This document shows, piece by piece, positions 34,877-44,030 of a stretch of 64,000 bases of DNA. The stretch is from JBCBCP01 sp039178165 (GTDB lineage: Bacteria > Pseudomonadota > Alphaproteobacteria > Rhodobacterales > Rhodobacteraceae), in assembly GCA_039178165.1 (NCBI GenBank), contig JBCDFL010000001.1, positions 8,332 through 72,331 of the forward strand, given 5' to 3'. The notes beneath the pieces are model-generated. The model made no database searches and had not been told where the DNA came from. It saw only the letters and a list, made by a program, of their open reading frames with translations. Within the stretch, counting starts at the first letter, position 1. Each line of letters opens with the position of its first letter. A program made the translations under genes and the position numbers.

Positions 34877-37800
34877 ATGACCGCGGCGGGCACCCCCATA
34901 CGGCGGAGGCGGGCCCGGCGCTGGGGCTGGGGCACGCTGATCGGCCTGGCGCTGCTGTCCGGCGCGCTGGTGCTCGGCGGCTTTGTGCTCATGGGCCGGA
35001 CCATCACCGCGCCCGATTGGCTGGAACGGCAGGTGGAGGCGCGGGCCGCCGCAGCAGGGCTAAACGTGCAGTTCGACACGATGGAGGTCGTCGTGCACAA
35101 AGGCTGGCGTCCGCGCGTCCGCCTCACCGGCCTTGACCTCGCCACGGCGGAGGGCGCGCCGCTGTTCAGCGTCGGCATCGCCGAAGCGGCGCTGGCCATG
35201 CAGCCGCTTCTGCGCGGCGAAGTTCAGCCGCTGGAGATCGAAATCTCCGGCCTCTTCGCTGCCCTGATCCGAGACGCCGAAGGCACGCTGTCGCTGTCGG
35301 GCGGCGAGGGTCTGGCGCGCGCGGCGCCCAGCATGCCCGAACTGATCGAGGGACTCGACGCCGTTCTGATGGATCCGCGCCTGGCCGGTCTGCGCAGTGC
35401 GGAGCTCTTCGGCCTGACGCTGTCGTTCGAGGACCGGCGCGCGGGCCGGGCCTGGACCGCCGATGGCGGCCGCGCCCGGATGGAGATTGACGGCGACACC
35501 CTGGCCCTGTCCGCCGATTTGGCGCTGCTGGGGGGCGGGGCGGGCATCGCGACGCTTGAGGCGAATTATGCCTCGGTCATCGGGCGGCCCGCGGCGACCT
35601 TCGGGTTGCGCCTGCGCGACGTGCCCAGCACCGACATCGCCACGCAAAGCCCCGCCTTCGCCTGGCTCGACGCGCTGGAGGCGCCGATTTCGGGCGCGTT
35701 GCGGTCGGGGGTCGGGGCGGACGGCACGCTGGCACCGCTGTCGGCGACGCTGCAGATCGGCGCGGGCGCCCTCCAGCCCAACGCGCAGACCCGGCCCATC
35801 CCGTTCGAGGCCGCGCAAAGCTACTTTACCTATGACAGCGAACAGGGTGTTATGCGCTTCGACGCGCTGAGCGTGCAGAGCGAATGGCTGACCGCCAGCG
35901 CAGAGGGCACCGCCACGCTGAACGCGGGCGCGGCCGGCACGCTGACCGATCTGATTGGGCAATTCCGCCTGCAGGACGTGCAGTTCAACCCCTTCCAACT
36001 ATACGCGCAACCCGTGATCTTGAGTGGGGCGAGCCTGGATTTCCGGCTGGCGCTCGACCCGTTCGAGATCACGCTTGGCCAAGGTATCATGCGGGATCAG
36101 GGCCAGGTGCTGAACGCATCGGGCGCCCTGCGGGCGGAGCAGGACGGCTGGCGCTTTGCGCTCGACGCGCGGATGGACGCGCTGGACCCGGCGCGGCTGC
36201 TGGCGCTTTGGCCCGAACGGCTGGTGCCCCGCACCCGGGCCTGGATCGCGGAGAATCTGACGGGCGGCACGCTGAAGGCCATCGATCTGGCGATGCGCGG
36301 TGCCCCGCGGCAAACGGCGGAGACGTATCTGAGCTTTGACTTCGCGGATGCGCAGGTCCGCTACGCCAAGCCGCTGCCCCCCATCGAGGGTGGCTCCGGC
36401 AACGCGTCCCTGCTGCGCGACCGGTTTGTGGTCACGTTGGACGAAGGGCAGGTGGCCGCGCCCGCGGGCGGCCAGATCGACATGGCCGGATCGTCTTTCA
36501 TCATCCCCGACGTCACGGTCGACGGCGGCCCGCCCGCCGTCGCGCGGCTGCAGACGCGGGGCAGCATCACCGCCGCCCTGTCGCTTCTCGACCTCGCGCC
36601 GCTGAACATCATGGAGCGGGCGGGCCTGCCGGTGGACTTGGCGGCGGGCACGGCGGAGCTAAACGGCACGCTGGCTCTGCCGCTGCGCCGCGATCTGCGC
36701 CTGGCGGAGGTGCAATTCGATGCCGCCGGCACCCTGCGCGGCGTGGCGAGTGACACGCTGCTGCCAGGCCAAAGCCTCAGCGCAGAGGCGCTACAAGTTT
36801 CTGCCCGCAATGACGGCGTGCGCATCGGCGGGGCGGGGACGTTGTCCGGCGTGCCGTTCGACGCCGCCTGGACCCAGCCCCTGGGCGATGAGGCCGCAGG
36901 CGGCGGCCGCATCGACGGCACGGTTGAGCTGAGCCGCCGCACCATCGAGACGTTCGAGCTGGGGCTTCCGGCTGAGCTGATCGGCGGCCAAGGGACCGGT
37001 GCCTTCAGCGTCAGCCTGCCGCGCGGCGGCCCGCCCAAGCTGGACCTGCGCTCCGACCTCGCGGGCCTCGATATGGGATTGTCGGCCATCGGCTGGCGCA
37101 AAGGCCCAGGCCAGGCCGGCGCGTTGCAACTGGACGCCACGCTGGGCCCGGCGCCGCAGGTCGACCGGCTGTCGCTGCGCGCCGCGGGGCTGGAAGCGAC
37201 GGGACAGATTGCCGTCACCGACAGCGGCACGCTGGCCCGCGCGGTCTTCGACCGGGTGCGCTTGGGCGGGTGGCTGGACGCGCCGGTGACCCTGGTGGGC
37301 CGCGGCGCGGGTGCGGCGCCTGAAATCCGGCTCCAGGGCGGGCAGATCGACCTGCGCAGCGCCGCGTTCAGCGCGGCAGGGGCGGACGCGGGGCAGGGCG
37401 CCTCCGGCCCGCTGAGCCTGGTGCTCAACCGGCTGCAAATCGCGGACACCATCGCCATCACGGATATGCAGGGCGACTTCATCACCGCCCGCGGCCTCGA
37501 CGGGCGGTTCACGGGCCGGATCAACGGCGGCGCGGCGATCGAGGGGCAAGTCGTGCCGCAAAACGGGCGCACCGCGATCCGCATAAGGTCCAGCGACGCG
37601 GGCGGCGTCTTTGCCTCCGCCGGGATCATCCGGCAGGCGCGGGGTGGTACTCTGGATCTGACGCTGCTCCCAGTCGGCGGGGAGGGCACGTTCGACGGCA
37701 CATTGCGGGTCACCGACACCCGGGTGAAGGACGCGCCGGCCATTGCCGATCTGCTCTCCGCCATCTCCATCGTCGGATTGCTGGAGCAGCTGTCGGGCGA

Positions 37801-38236
37801 GGGGATCCTCTTTACCGAGGTGGACGCCGCCTTCCGCCTGACCCCATCGGTTCTGACCCTCACCCGTGCTAGTGCCGCCGGCCCGTCGATGGGCCTGTCG
37901 ATGGACGGCCGCTACGGGATTGAGGGCGGGCGGATGGACATGCAAGGCGTTATCTCGCCCGTCTATTTCCTCAACGGGATCGGCCAGATCTTCACCCGCA
38001 AGGGCGAGGGGCTGATCGGCTTTGCCTACCGCCTGACCGGGGATGCCGCCGACCCGCGCGTGTCGGTCAATCCGCTGTCCGCGCTCACGCCCGGCCTCTT
38101 CCGCGAGATTTTCCGCAGACCGCCACCCGCCGTGCCGGATGCGGGCGCGGCGCCCCGCGCCTTTGTCCCACCGGACGCTCCGGTGCCGGAGGCGCCGCCC
38201 AGGGCCCCGCAGGCCGAGCGGTTCGAAGGGCGCTAG
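34877..38236 (+). CDS. Large AsmA/DUF3971 (YhdP-like) envelope protein
   Basis: 1119 residues. A basic cytoplasmic N-tail, one membrane helix (about 22-45) and a very long periplasmic region rich in beta-strands and Gly/Ala, ending with a DUF3971/AsmA-like C-terminal domain (FLNGIGQIFTRKGEGLIGFAYRLTGDAADP) and a Pro-rich tail. Proteins of this class bridge the envelope and help move lipids to the outer membrane. Length is near that of E. coli YhdP (about 1266). It is the first gene before queA. Confidence 0.88.
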   Translation: MTAAGTPIRRRRARRWGWGTLIGLALLSGALVLGGFVLMGRTITAPDWLERQVEARAAAAGLNVQFDTMEVVVHKGWRPRVRLTGLDLATAEGAPLFSVGIAEAALAMQPLLRGEVQPLEIEISGLFAALIRDAEGTLSLSGGEGLARAAPSMPELIEGLDAVLMDPRLAGLRSAELFGLTLSFEDRRAGRAWTADGGRARMEIDGDTLALSADLALLGGGAGIATLEANYASVIGRPAATFGLRLRDVPSTDIATQSPAFAWLDALEAPISGALRSGVGADGTLAPLSATLQIGAGALQPNAQTRPIPFEAAQSYFTYDSEQGVMRFDALSVQSEWLTASAEGTATLNAGAAGTLTDLIGQFRLQDVQFNPFQLYAQPVILSGASLDFRLALDPFEITLGQGIMRDQGQVLNASGALRAEQDGWRFALDARMDALDPARLLALWPERLVPRTRAWIAENLTGGTLKAIDLAMRGAPRQTAETYLSFDFADAQVRYAKPLPPIEGGSGNASLLRDRFVVTLDEGQVAAPAGGQIDMAGSSFIIPDVTVDGGPPAVARLQTRGSITAALSLLDLAPLNIMERAGLPVDLAAGTAELNGTLALPLRRDLRLAEVQFDAAGTLRGVASDTLLPGQSLSAEALQVSARNDGVRIGGAGTLSGVPFDAAWTQPLGDEAAGGGRIDGTVELSRRTIETFELGLPAELIGGQGTGAFSVSLPRGGPPKLDLRSDLAGLDMGLSAIGWRKGPGQAGALQLDATLGPAPQVDRLSLRAAGLEATGQIAVTDSGTLARAVFDRVRLGGWLDAPVTLVGRGAGAAPEIRLQGGQIDLRSAAFSAAGADAGQGASGPLSLVLNRLQIADTIAITDMQGDFITARGLDGRFTGRINGGAAIEGQVVPQNGRTAIRIRSSDAGGVFASAGIIRQARGGTLDLTLLPVGGEGTFDGTLRVTDTRVKDAPAIADLLSAISIVGLLEQLSGEGILFTEVDAAFRLTPSVLTLTRASAAGPSMGLSMDGRYGIEGGRMDMQGVISPVYFLNGIGQIFTRKGEGLIGFAYRLTGDAADPRVSVNPLSALTPGLFREIFRRPPPAVPDAGAAPRAFVPPDAPVPEAPPRAPQAERFEGR

Positions 38237-38277
38237 CGGGCCTTGGCGCGCGCGCACCGTCTGCTACACCCCCGGCT

Positions 38278-39336
38278 ATGAAACTGAGCGATTTCGATTT
38301 CGACCTGCCCGAAGGGCTGATCGCGACGCGGCCCGCGCGGCCGCGGTCGTCCGCCCGGCTGCTGGCCGCGACGCCCCGCGCGCTGCGCGATCTGCGGGTC
38401 ACGGACCTGCCGCAGCTGCTGCGGCCCGGCGACCGGCTGGTGCTGAACGACACCGCCGTGATCCCCGCGCGCCTGACCGGCCTGCGCCACCGCAGCAGCG
38501 CGCAGGGCCCCGTCCAGGCCAGGATCGAGGTCACGCTGCTGGAGCCGCGGCCCGAGGGGCGCTGGGCCGCGCTGGTCAAACCGCTGCGCAAGCTGAAAGT
38601 GGGGGAGGAGGTCGTCTTCACCCCCGCGCTGTGCGCGACGTTTGAAGGCGCCGAAGACGGGCAGGCGCTGCTGCACTTCAACCTTGCGGGAAGCGACTTC
38701 GACGCCGCGCTGGCGGAGGCGGGCGATATGCCTCTGCCCCCCTACATTGCGGCCAAACGGGCGGCGGACGCGCAGGACAAGGACGACTACCAGACCATCT
38801 GGGCACGCAATCAGGGGGCCGTAGCGGCGCCGACCGCCTCGCTCCATTTCGATGAGGCGCTGATGGCGGCGCTGCGCGCGCGGGGGGTGGAGGTGACCTT
38901 CGTCACCCTGCACGTCGGCGCAGGGACCTTCCTGCCGGTGAAGGTGGACGATATCGCCGATCACAAGATGCACGCCGAATGGGGCGAGGTTACGCCGGAG
39001 GCCGCGGCGGAGATCGCGGCGACCAAGGCGGCGGGTGGGCGGGTGATCCCCGTCGGCACGACCGCCCTGCGCCTGATCGAGACGGCGGGGCAGGGCGGCG
39101 CCATCGCAGCCTGGCGCGGGCCGACCGACATCTTCATCACCCCGGGCTTCGACTTTCGCGTTGCGGACGGGCTGATGACCAATTTCCACCTGCCGAAGTC
39201 GACGCTGATGATGCTCGTCTCCGCCCTCATGGGGATGGAGCGGATGCGCGCCGTCTATGCCCACGCCATCGCGGACGGCTACCGGTTCTTTAGCTATGGC
39301 GACGCCTCGCTGCTACTGCCCGAAGGAGAGATATGA
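38278..39336 (+). CDS. queA: tRNA preQ1(34) S-adenosylmethionine ribosyltransferase-isomerase
   Basis: 352 residues. The start LSDFDFDLPEGLIATRPARPR, the LNDTAVIPARL motif, and the later THLHVGAGTF-like FVTLHVGAGTFLPVK and FHLPKSTLMMLVSALMG segments are typical of QueA, which makes epoxyqueuosine in tRNA. Its TGA overlaps the ATG of the hydrolase gene. Confidence 0.95.
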   Translation: MKLSDFDFDLPEGLIATRPARPRSSARLLAATPRALRDLRVTDLPQLLRPGDRLVLNDTAVIPARLTGLRHRSSAQGPVQARIEVTLLEPRPEGRWAALVKPLRKLKVGEEVVFTPALCATFEGAEDGQALLHFNLAGSDFDAALAEAGDMPLPPYIAAKRAADAQDKDDYQTIWARNQGAVAAPTASLHFDEALMAALRARGVEVTFVTLHVGAGTFLPVKVDDIADHKMHAEWGEVTPEAAAEIAATKAAGGRVIPVGTTALRLIETAGQGGAIAAWRGPTDIFITPGFDFRVADGLMTNFHLPKSTLMMLVSALMGMERMRAVYAHAIADGYRFFSYGDASLLLPEGEI

Positions 39337-40160
39337 TGCGGATCGAGATCGGCGGGGCCGACATCTTTTTCGACGTGGTGGGCAGTGGCCTCGATGCAGA
39401 TATGCAGCCTCGGCCGACGCTGGTGATGTTGCACGGCGGGCCGGGCTACGACCAGTCGACGCTGCGGCCCCATTTCGACGTCTATGCGGATATCGCGCAG
39501 GTCGTCTACCTCGACCATCGCGGGTGCGGGCGCTCCGGCGGCGCGCCGGAGACGTGGACGCTGGACCGCTGGGCCGATGACGTGGCCGAGCTGTGTGCCC
39601 GGCTGGGCATCGCGCGGCCTTGGGTGCTGGGCCAGAGCTTTGGCGGGATGGTCGCGATGCGCCTGGCGACGCGGCATCCCGGCCTTGCCTCCAAGCTGGT
39701 CCTGTCCTCCACCGCGGCGAAGTTCGAGCTGGAGGAGACGGTGCGCATGGCCGGCAGCCTCGGCGGGCCGGAGGCAGCGGCGGCGGCACGGCAGCTGTTC
39801 ACGGCGCCGAGTGCGGAGGCCTATGCGAATTACGCGAGGGTCTGCCTGCCGCTTTACACACGTGGCGGGTCCGTGACCCGCGCCCACGCCATCCACAAAC
39901 CGGAGGTGACCGTGCATTTCTTCGATGGGGAGATGCGGGACATGGACATGCGCGCCGATCTGGCCGCGGTGGAGGTGCCCACGCTGGTGCTGGGCGGCGC
40001 GCTGGATCCGGTGACGCCGGTTCTGTGCAGCGAGGAGATCGCGGCGGCGATCGGCGACAACGCGGACTTGCGCATCTTCGAGGGGTGCGGGCACGGCGTC
40101 TACCGAGACGATCCCGCAGGCGCTGATGCGGTGATCCGAGCGTTTTTGCAGGGCGCTTAG
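39333..40160 (+). CDS. Alpha/beta-hydrolase (proline iminopeptidase-like)
   Basis: 275 residues. LHGGPGYDQS (oxyanion region), DHRGCGRSGG, the nucleophile elbow GQSFGGM, Asp in GALDPVTP and His in GCGHGVYRDDP form a complete catalytic set. Substrate uncertain: peptidase, esterase or lactonase are all possible. It overlaps queA at ATGA with a strong AAGGAGAG inside queA. An in-frame ATG at 39336 is equivalent. Confidence 0.88.
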   Translation: MMRIEIGGADIFFDVVGSGLDADMQPRPTLVMLHGGPGYDQSTLRPHFDVYADIAQVVYLDHRGCGRSGGAPETWTLDRWADDVAELCARLGIARPWVLGQSFGGMVAMRLATRHPGLASKLVLSSTAAKFELEETVRMAGSLGGPEAAAAARQLFTAPSAEAYANYARVCLPLYTRGGSVTRAHAIHKPEVTVHFFDGEMRDMDMRADLAAVEVPTLVLGGALDPVTPVLCSEEIAAAIGDNADLRIFEGCGHGVYRDDPAGADAVIRAFLQGA

Positions 40161-40228
40161 GCGCTGTTTTCCTCTGTATGGGGCGCGTTTTGAGCGTCCC
40201 CGTATTTGTCAGTCCCTCATGCATCCGC

Positions 40229-40256
40229 GCGGTGCGCAATGAATGCGCACCCTACG
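40229..40256 (+). repeat. Short palindromic repeat, copy 1
   Basis: The unit GGTGCGCAAT-GAATGCGCACC forms an inverted repeat and is followed by CTAC. An almost identical 27-base copy lies at 43980-44006. It lies in the 250-bp gap before the MFS gene. The gap shows nothing else except the repeat and the MFS ribosome site. Confidence 0.75.
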
Positions 40257-40410
40257 CGGCAGGGGCAACCGGTCGGCAAATTTCAGCCGCAGCGCCGGGG
40301 GATCAACGCGCCCCACGCGAAAAACGACCCCGCCCGCGTCGCGCCTGGGCTGGACGGCCCCGGCACCGAGGCGTACGCGGCGCGAAACACCCCGAGTTGC
40401 GGAGGCCCCG

Positions 40411-41676
40411 ATGTTGCAAGTCTTGACCAGCGCCTGGGCGCTGCTTCTGGGCATGGCCCTGCTGATGGTTGGCAACGGCATGCAAGGCACGCTGCTCGGC
40501 ATCCGGGGCGAGATCGAAGGCTTCTCAACCTTCGAGATGTCCATCGTCATGTCCGCCTATTTCGCCGGCTTTCTGGGCGGCAGCCGCCTGGCGCCGCGGA
40601 TGATCGCGCGGGTGGGACACGTCCGGGTCTTCGCGGCGCTTGCCTCGCTCATCTCTGCGGTGATGATCCTCTACCCGACCTTTGCAGACCCCTGGGTCTG
40701 GACGGCCGGCCGGGTGCTGATCGGCTTTTGCTTCTCCGCCGTCTATGTCGTGGCGGAAAGCTGGCTGAACGATGCCGCGACGAACGAGAATCGCGGCCAG
40801 GCCCTGTCGCTCTACATGATCGTGCAAACCTCGGGCGTTGTGGCGGCGCAGGGGCTGCTGCTCGCGGCCGACCCGTCGGGCTTCGTGCTGTTCGTTATTC
40901 CGTCGATCCTCGTCAGCTTGGCGATCACGCCCATTCTGCTGTCGATCTCTCCGGTGCCGGCCTTCGACACGGCCAAACCGATGAGCCTGGGCGCTCTCTT
41001 TCGCTTCTCGCCCCTGGGCTGTGTCGGCATGTTCCTGCTGGGCGGGGTCTTCGCCGCGCAATTCGGCATGTCGTCGGTCTTCGCGGCGCAGATTGGGCTG
41101 AGTGTCGCGCAAATCTCCACCTTCGTGGCGACCTTCTTTGTCGGTGCGATCGTGCTGCAATATCCCATCGGCTGGCTGTCAGACCGCATGGGCCGGCGCG
41201 CGCTGATCATCGGCACGGCGGCCTTCGGCGGGGCGGCGGCTGCAGTGGCGGCGCTGCTGCCGAGCAGCTATTCAACCCTCCTGATCGCCGCTTTTGCGGT
41301 GGGCGGCATGTCGAACCCGCTTTATTCGCTGCTCATCGCGCACACGAACGACTTCCTCGATCACGACGATATGGCGGCGGCGTCGGGCGGCATGATCTTT
41401 ATCAACGGGCTTGGCGCGATTGCGGGCCCGCTGATCGTTGGGGTCCTGATGGATGCGCTTGGGCCGGCTGGCTTTTTCGCGTTCATCGCCGGGCTCTTCG
41501 CCGCGCTTGTCGGCTACGCCCTGTGGCGCGCCACGCAGCGGGAGGCCGTGTCGGTGGAAGATACCGGCGCGTACGTCCCGGTGTCGCCGACCGCGACCCC
41601 GCTGGCGATGGAATATGCCCAAGAATACGCCATCGAGACGGAGCTGTCGGAGGATGACGAGGACAAAGCCGCGTAA
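40411..41676 (+). CDS. Major facilitator superfamily transporter
   Basis: 421 residues, 12 predicted helices, then an acidic soluble C-tail (about 385-421) ending TELSEDDEDKAA. The cytoplasmic loop SDRMGRR is motif A. The start ATG at 40411 has GGAGG 5 bases upstream; an open frame of 56 codons before it is not coding-like. Fits the YcaD-like/unclassified MFS group; substrate unknown. Confidence 0.88.
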   Translation: MLQVLTSAWALLLGMALLMVGNGMQGTLLGIRGEIEGFSTFEMSIVMSAYFAGFLGGSRLAPRMIARVGHVRVFAALASLISAVMILYPTFADPWVWTAGRVLIGFCFSAVYVVAESWLNDAATNENRGQALSLYMIVQTSGVVAAQGLLLAADPSGFVLFVIPSILVSLAITPILLSISPVPAFDTAKPMSLGALFRFSPLGCVGMFLLGGVFAAQFGMSSVFAAQIGLSVAQISTFVATFFVGAIVLQYPIGWLSDRMGRRALIIGTAAFGGAAAAVAALLPSSYSTLLIAAFAVGGMSNPLYSLLIAHTNDFLDHDDMAAASGGMIFINGLGAIAGPLIVGVLMDALGPAGFFAFIAGLFAALVGYALWRATQREAVSVEDTGAYVPVSPTATPLAMEYAQEYAIETELSEDDEDKAA

Positions 41677-41785
41677 TTGTGTCGCGCTTGTTGCATTTGT
41701 TGATTGGCGGGGCCGGATCGCGCCGATTAACCCTTAGTTAAGAAATTCACACACGGATGCGTACGGTGACACCCGGGAGGTAATA

Positions 41786-42373
41786 ATGTCCGCAGGTCCA
41801 GACGAGGTGCTGCAATTTTGGCTCGATGAATGCGGGCCGCAGCAATGGTATGCGCAGGACGACGCGCTCGATGCCGAGATCACCCAGCGCTTTTCCGGCG
41901 CGTGGGCGGCGGCGCGCGACGGGCGCCATTCGCTTTGGTTGACCTACCCGAGCGGGGCTCTGGCCTACATCATCCTGACCGACCAGTTCCCGCGCAACAT
42001 GTTCCGCGGCGACGGGCGGGCCTTTGCCCTCGACCATGCCGCGCTCGCGGCGGCCAAACAGGCGGTGGACAAGGGCTGGGACATGCGCATCGACGAGCCG
42101 GCGCGGCAGTTTTTCTACCTGCCGATGATGCACTCGGAAAACCTATGCGATCAGTCGCGCGGGGTGCGGCTTATTTGCGAACGCATGCCACAACACGGCG
42201 CGGACAACCTTCTGCACGCACGCGCGCATCGCGAGGTGATCCGCCAGTTCGGCCGCTTCCCCTACCGCAATGCGGCGCTCGGCCGGGCCAGCACCGGCGC
42301 GGAGCAAAGCTATCTCGCCTCCGGCGGCTACGGTAGCACGGTGCGCGAATTGCGGGCGCACGAGGCCGCCTGA
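41786..42373 (+). CDS. DUF924-family protein
   Basis: 195 residues. DEVLQFWLDECGPQQWYAQDDALDAEI, LTDQFPRNMFRG and FFYLPMMHSENL are hallmark segments of DUF924, an all-helical family of unknown function. GGAGGT lies just before the ATG. Upstream, 41690-41760 is AT-rich and could hold its promoter. lpd follows after 88 bp. Confidence 0.92.
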   Translation: MSAGPDEVLQFWLDECGPQQWYAQDDALDAEITQRFSGAWAAARDGRHSLWLTYPSGALAYIILTDQFPRNMFRGDGRAFALDHAALAAAKQAVDKGWDMRIDEPARQFFYLPMMHSENLCDQSRGVRLICERMPQHGADNLLHARAHREVIRQFGRFPYRNAALGRASTGAEQSYLASGGYGSTVRELRAHEAA

Positions 42374-42415
42374 CCGTCCGCCCTCCATGCGCATATGTCG
42401 CGTTGCTGGGTGGGG

Positions 42416-42443
42416 AATAATAGTTTAACGCTAAACTATTATT
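42416..42443 (+). promoter_or_regulatory. Palindromic operator upstream of lpd
   Basis: A perfect 28-bp inverted repeat with 12-bp arms (AATAATAGTTTA and TAAACTATTATT) around ACGC. Its central 20 bases are identical to the operator in front of pdhA (25411-25430). It ends 18 bases before the lpd ATG, where a repressor would block transcription or initiation. Confidence 0.8.
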
Positions 42444-42461
42444 TACTACCCGGAGCGCGCT

Positions 42462-43856
42462 ATGGCCGACACTTCTTTCGATCTTATCGTGATTGGCGCC
42501 GGACCCGGCGGCTATGTGGCTGCGATCCGCGCAGCGCAGCTGGGCCTGAAGACAGCCATTATCGAGCGGGAGCATCTGGGCGGCATTTGCCTCAATTGGG
42601 GCTGCATTCCGACTAAGGCGATGCTGCGGTCCTCCGAAGTGTTTCACTTGATGCACCGGGCCAAGGAGTTCGGGCTGAGCGCGACGGGCATCGACTACGA
42701 TCTGCCGGCGGTGGTGAAGCGCTCGCGCGGGGTGGCCAAACAGCTGGCGGGTGGCGTGGGGCACCTGCTTAAGAAGAACAAGATCACGACGATCATGGGT
42801 GAGGCGACGCTACCCGCCAAAGGGCAGGTGGCGGTGAAGACCGATAAGGGCACGGACACCCTAACCGCCAAGCACATCATCCTGGCCACGGGCGCGCGAG
42901 CACGCGAGTTGCCGGGGCTGGAGGCGGATGGAGATCTGGTCTGGACCTACAAGCACGCGCTGGAGCCAAAGCGCATGCCCAAGAAGCTGCTCGTCATCGG
43001 CTCGGGCGCGATCGGCATCGAATTCGCAAGCTTCTTCAACACCCTGGGCGCCGATACGACTGTGGTCGAGGTCATGGACCGCGTGCTGCCGGTCGAGGAC
43101 GAGGAGGTCAGCGCTTTCGCCCGCAAGGCCTTCGAAAAGCAGGGCATGACGATCATGGCCAAGGCGATGGTCAAGCAGCTCGACCGCAGCAAGGGAAAGG
43201 TCACCGCGCATATCGAGGCGGGTGGCAAGGTCACGAAGATGGACTTCGATACCGTCATCTCCGCCGTCGGGATCGTCGGCAACACCGAAGGGCTGGGGTT
43301 GGAGGCGCTGGGCGTCACGGTGGACCGCAGCCATGTGGTGACGGATGCCTATTGCCGGACGGGGGTCGACGGCCTTTACGCCATCGGTGACATCGCGGGC
43401 GCGCCCTGGCTGGCGCATAAGGCCAGCCACGAGGGCGTGATGGTGGCCGAGATGATCGCGGGCCACGACGTGCATCCGGTGAAGGCGGAAAGCATCGCGG
43501 GCTGTACGTACTGCCACCCGCAGGTCGCCTCCGTCGGCTATTCGGAGGCGAAGGCGAAGGAGCTTGGCTTCGACGTGAAGATCGGGCGCTTTCCTTTCAT
43601 TGGGAACGGCAAGGCGATTGCGCTGGGCGAGCCCGAGGGGATGGTCAAGACGGTCTTCGACGCCAAGACCGGCGAGCTGCTGGGCGCGCATATGGTCGGC
43701 GCCGAGGTGACGGAGCTGATCCAGGGATACGTCGTCGGGCGCCAGCTGGAGACGACGGAAGAGGACCTGGCGCACACGGTCTTCCCGCACCCAACGCTGA
43801 GTGAGATGATGCACGAAGCCGTTCTGGACGCCGACGGACGCGCGATCCATTTTTGA
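42462..43856 (+). CDS. lpd: Dihydrolipoyl dehydrogenase (E3)
   Basis: 464 residues. The FAD motif GAGPGGYVAA, the redox disulfide Cys43/Cys48 in GGICLNWGCIPTK, an NAD motif GSGAIGIEFASFF, and the C-terminal interface HTVFPHPTLSEMMHE with the active-site His are all present. It reoxidises lipoyl groups of pyruvate dehydrogenase and related complexes. Single gene with its own operator, apart from pdhABC. Confidence 0.96.
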   Translation: MADTSFDLIVIGAGPGGYVAAIRAAQLGLKTAIIEREHLGGICLNWGCIPTKAMLRSSEVFHLMHRAKEFGLSATGIDYDLPAVVKRSRGVAKQLAGGVGHLLKKNKITTIMGEATLPAKGQVAVKTDKGTDTLTAKHIILATGARARELPGLEADGDLVWTYKHALEPKRMPKKLLVIGSGAIGIEFASFFNTLGADTTVVEVMDRVLPVEDEEVSAFARKAFEKQGMTIMAKAMVKQLDRSKGKVTAHIEAGGKVTKMDFDTVISAVGIVGNTEGLGLEALGVTVDRSHVVTDAYCRTGVDGLYAIGDIAGAPWLAHKASHEGVMVAEMIAGHDVHPVKAESIAGCTYCHPQVASVGYSEAKAKELGFDVKIGRFPFIGNGKAIALGEPEGMVKTVFDAKTGELLGAHMVGAEVTELIQGYVVGRQLETTEEDLAHTVFPHPTLSEMMHEAVLDADGRAIHF

Positions 43857-43875
43857 GGGGAGCAGGTGCAGGGCT

Positions 43876-43893
43876 GCGAGCGCCTCCGCTCGC
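43876..43893 (+). terminator. Hairpin after lpd
   Basis: A 7-bp stem GCGAGCG/CGCTCGC with the loop CCTC lies 20 bp after the lpd stop; five T residues come 9 bases later (43903-43907). It is a weak terminator candidate. Confidence 0.45.
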
Positions 43894-43979
43894 GCCAATG
43901 TCTTTTTGTGCTCCGTGTTCCACATCACCCACGCGGCCGGCGCGGTCTGAGCGGGGATGAATACGAGTTTTACGGGCCA

Positions 43980-44006
43980 GCGGTGCGCAATGAATGCGCA
44001 CCCTAC
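43980..44006 (+). repeat. Short palindromic repeat, copy 2
   Basis: GCGGTGCGCAAT-GAATGCGCACCCTAC matches the copy at 40229 base for base. Two copies 3.7 kb apart in separate gaps indicate a dispersed REP-like element. It begins the 610-bp non-coding region after lpd. Confidence 0.75.
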
Positions 44007-44030
44007 ATCACACCTCTAAGCCCTGTAACG

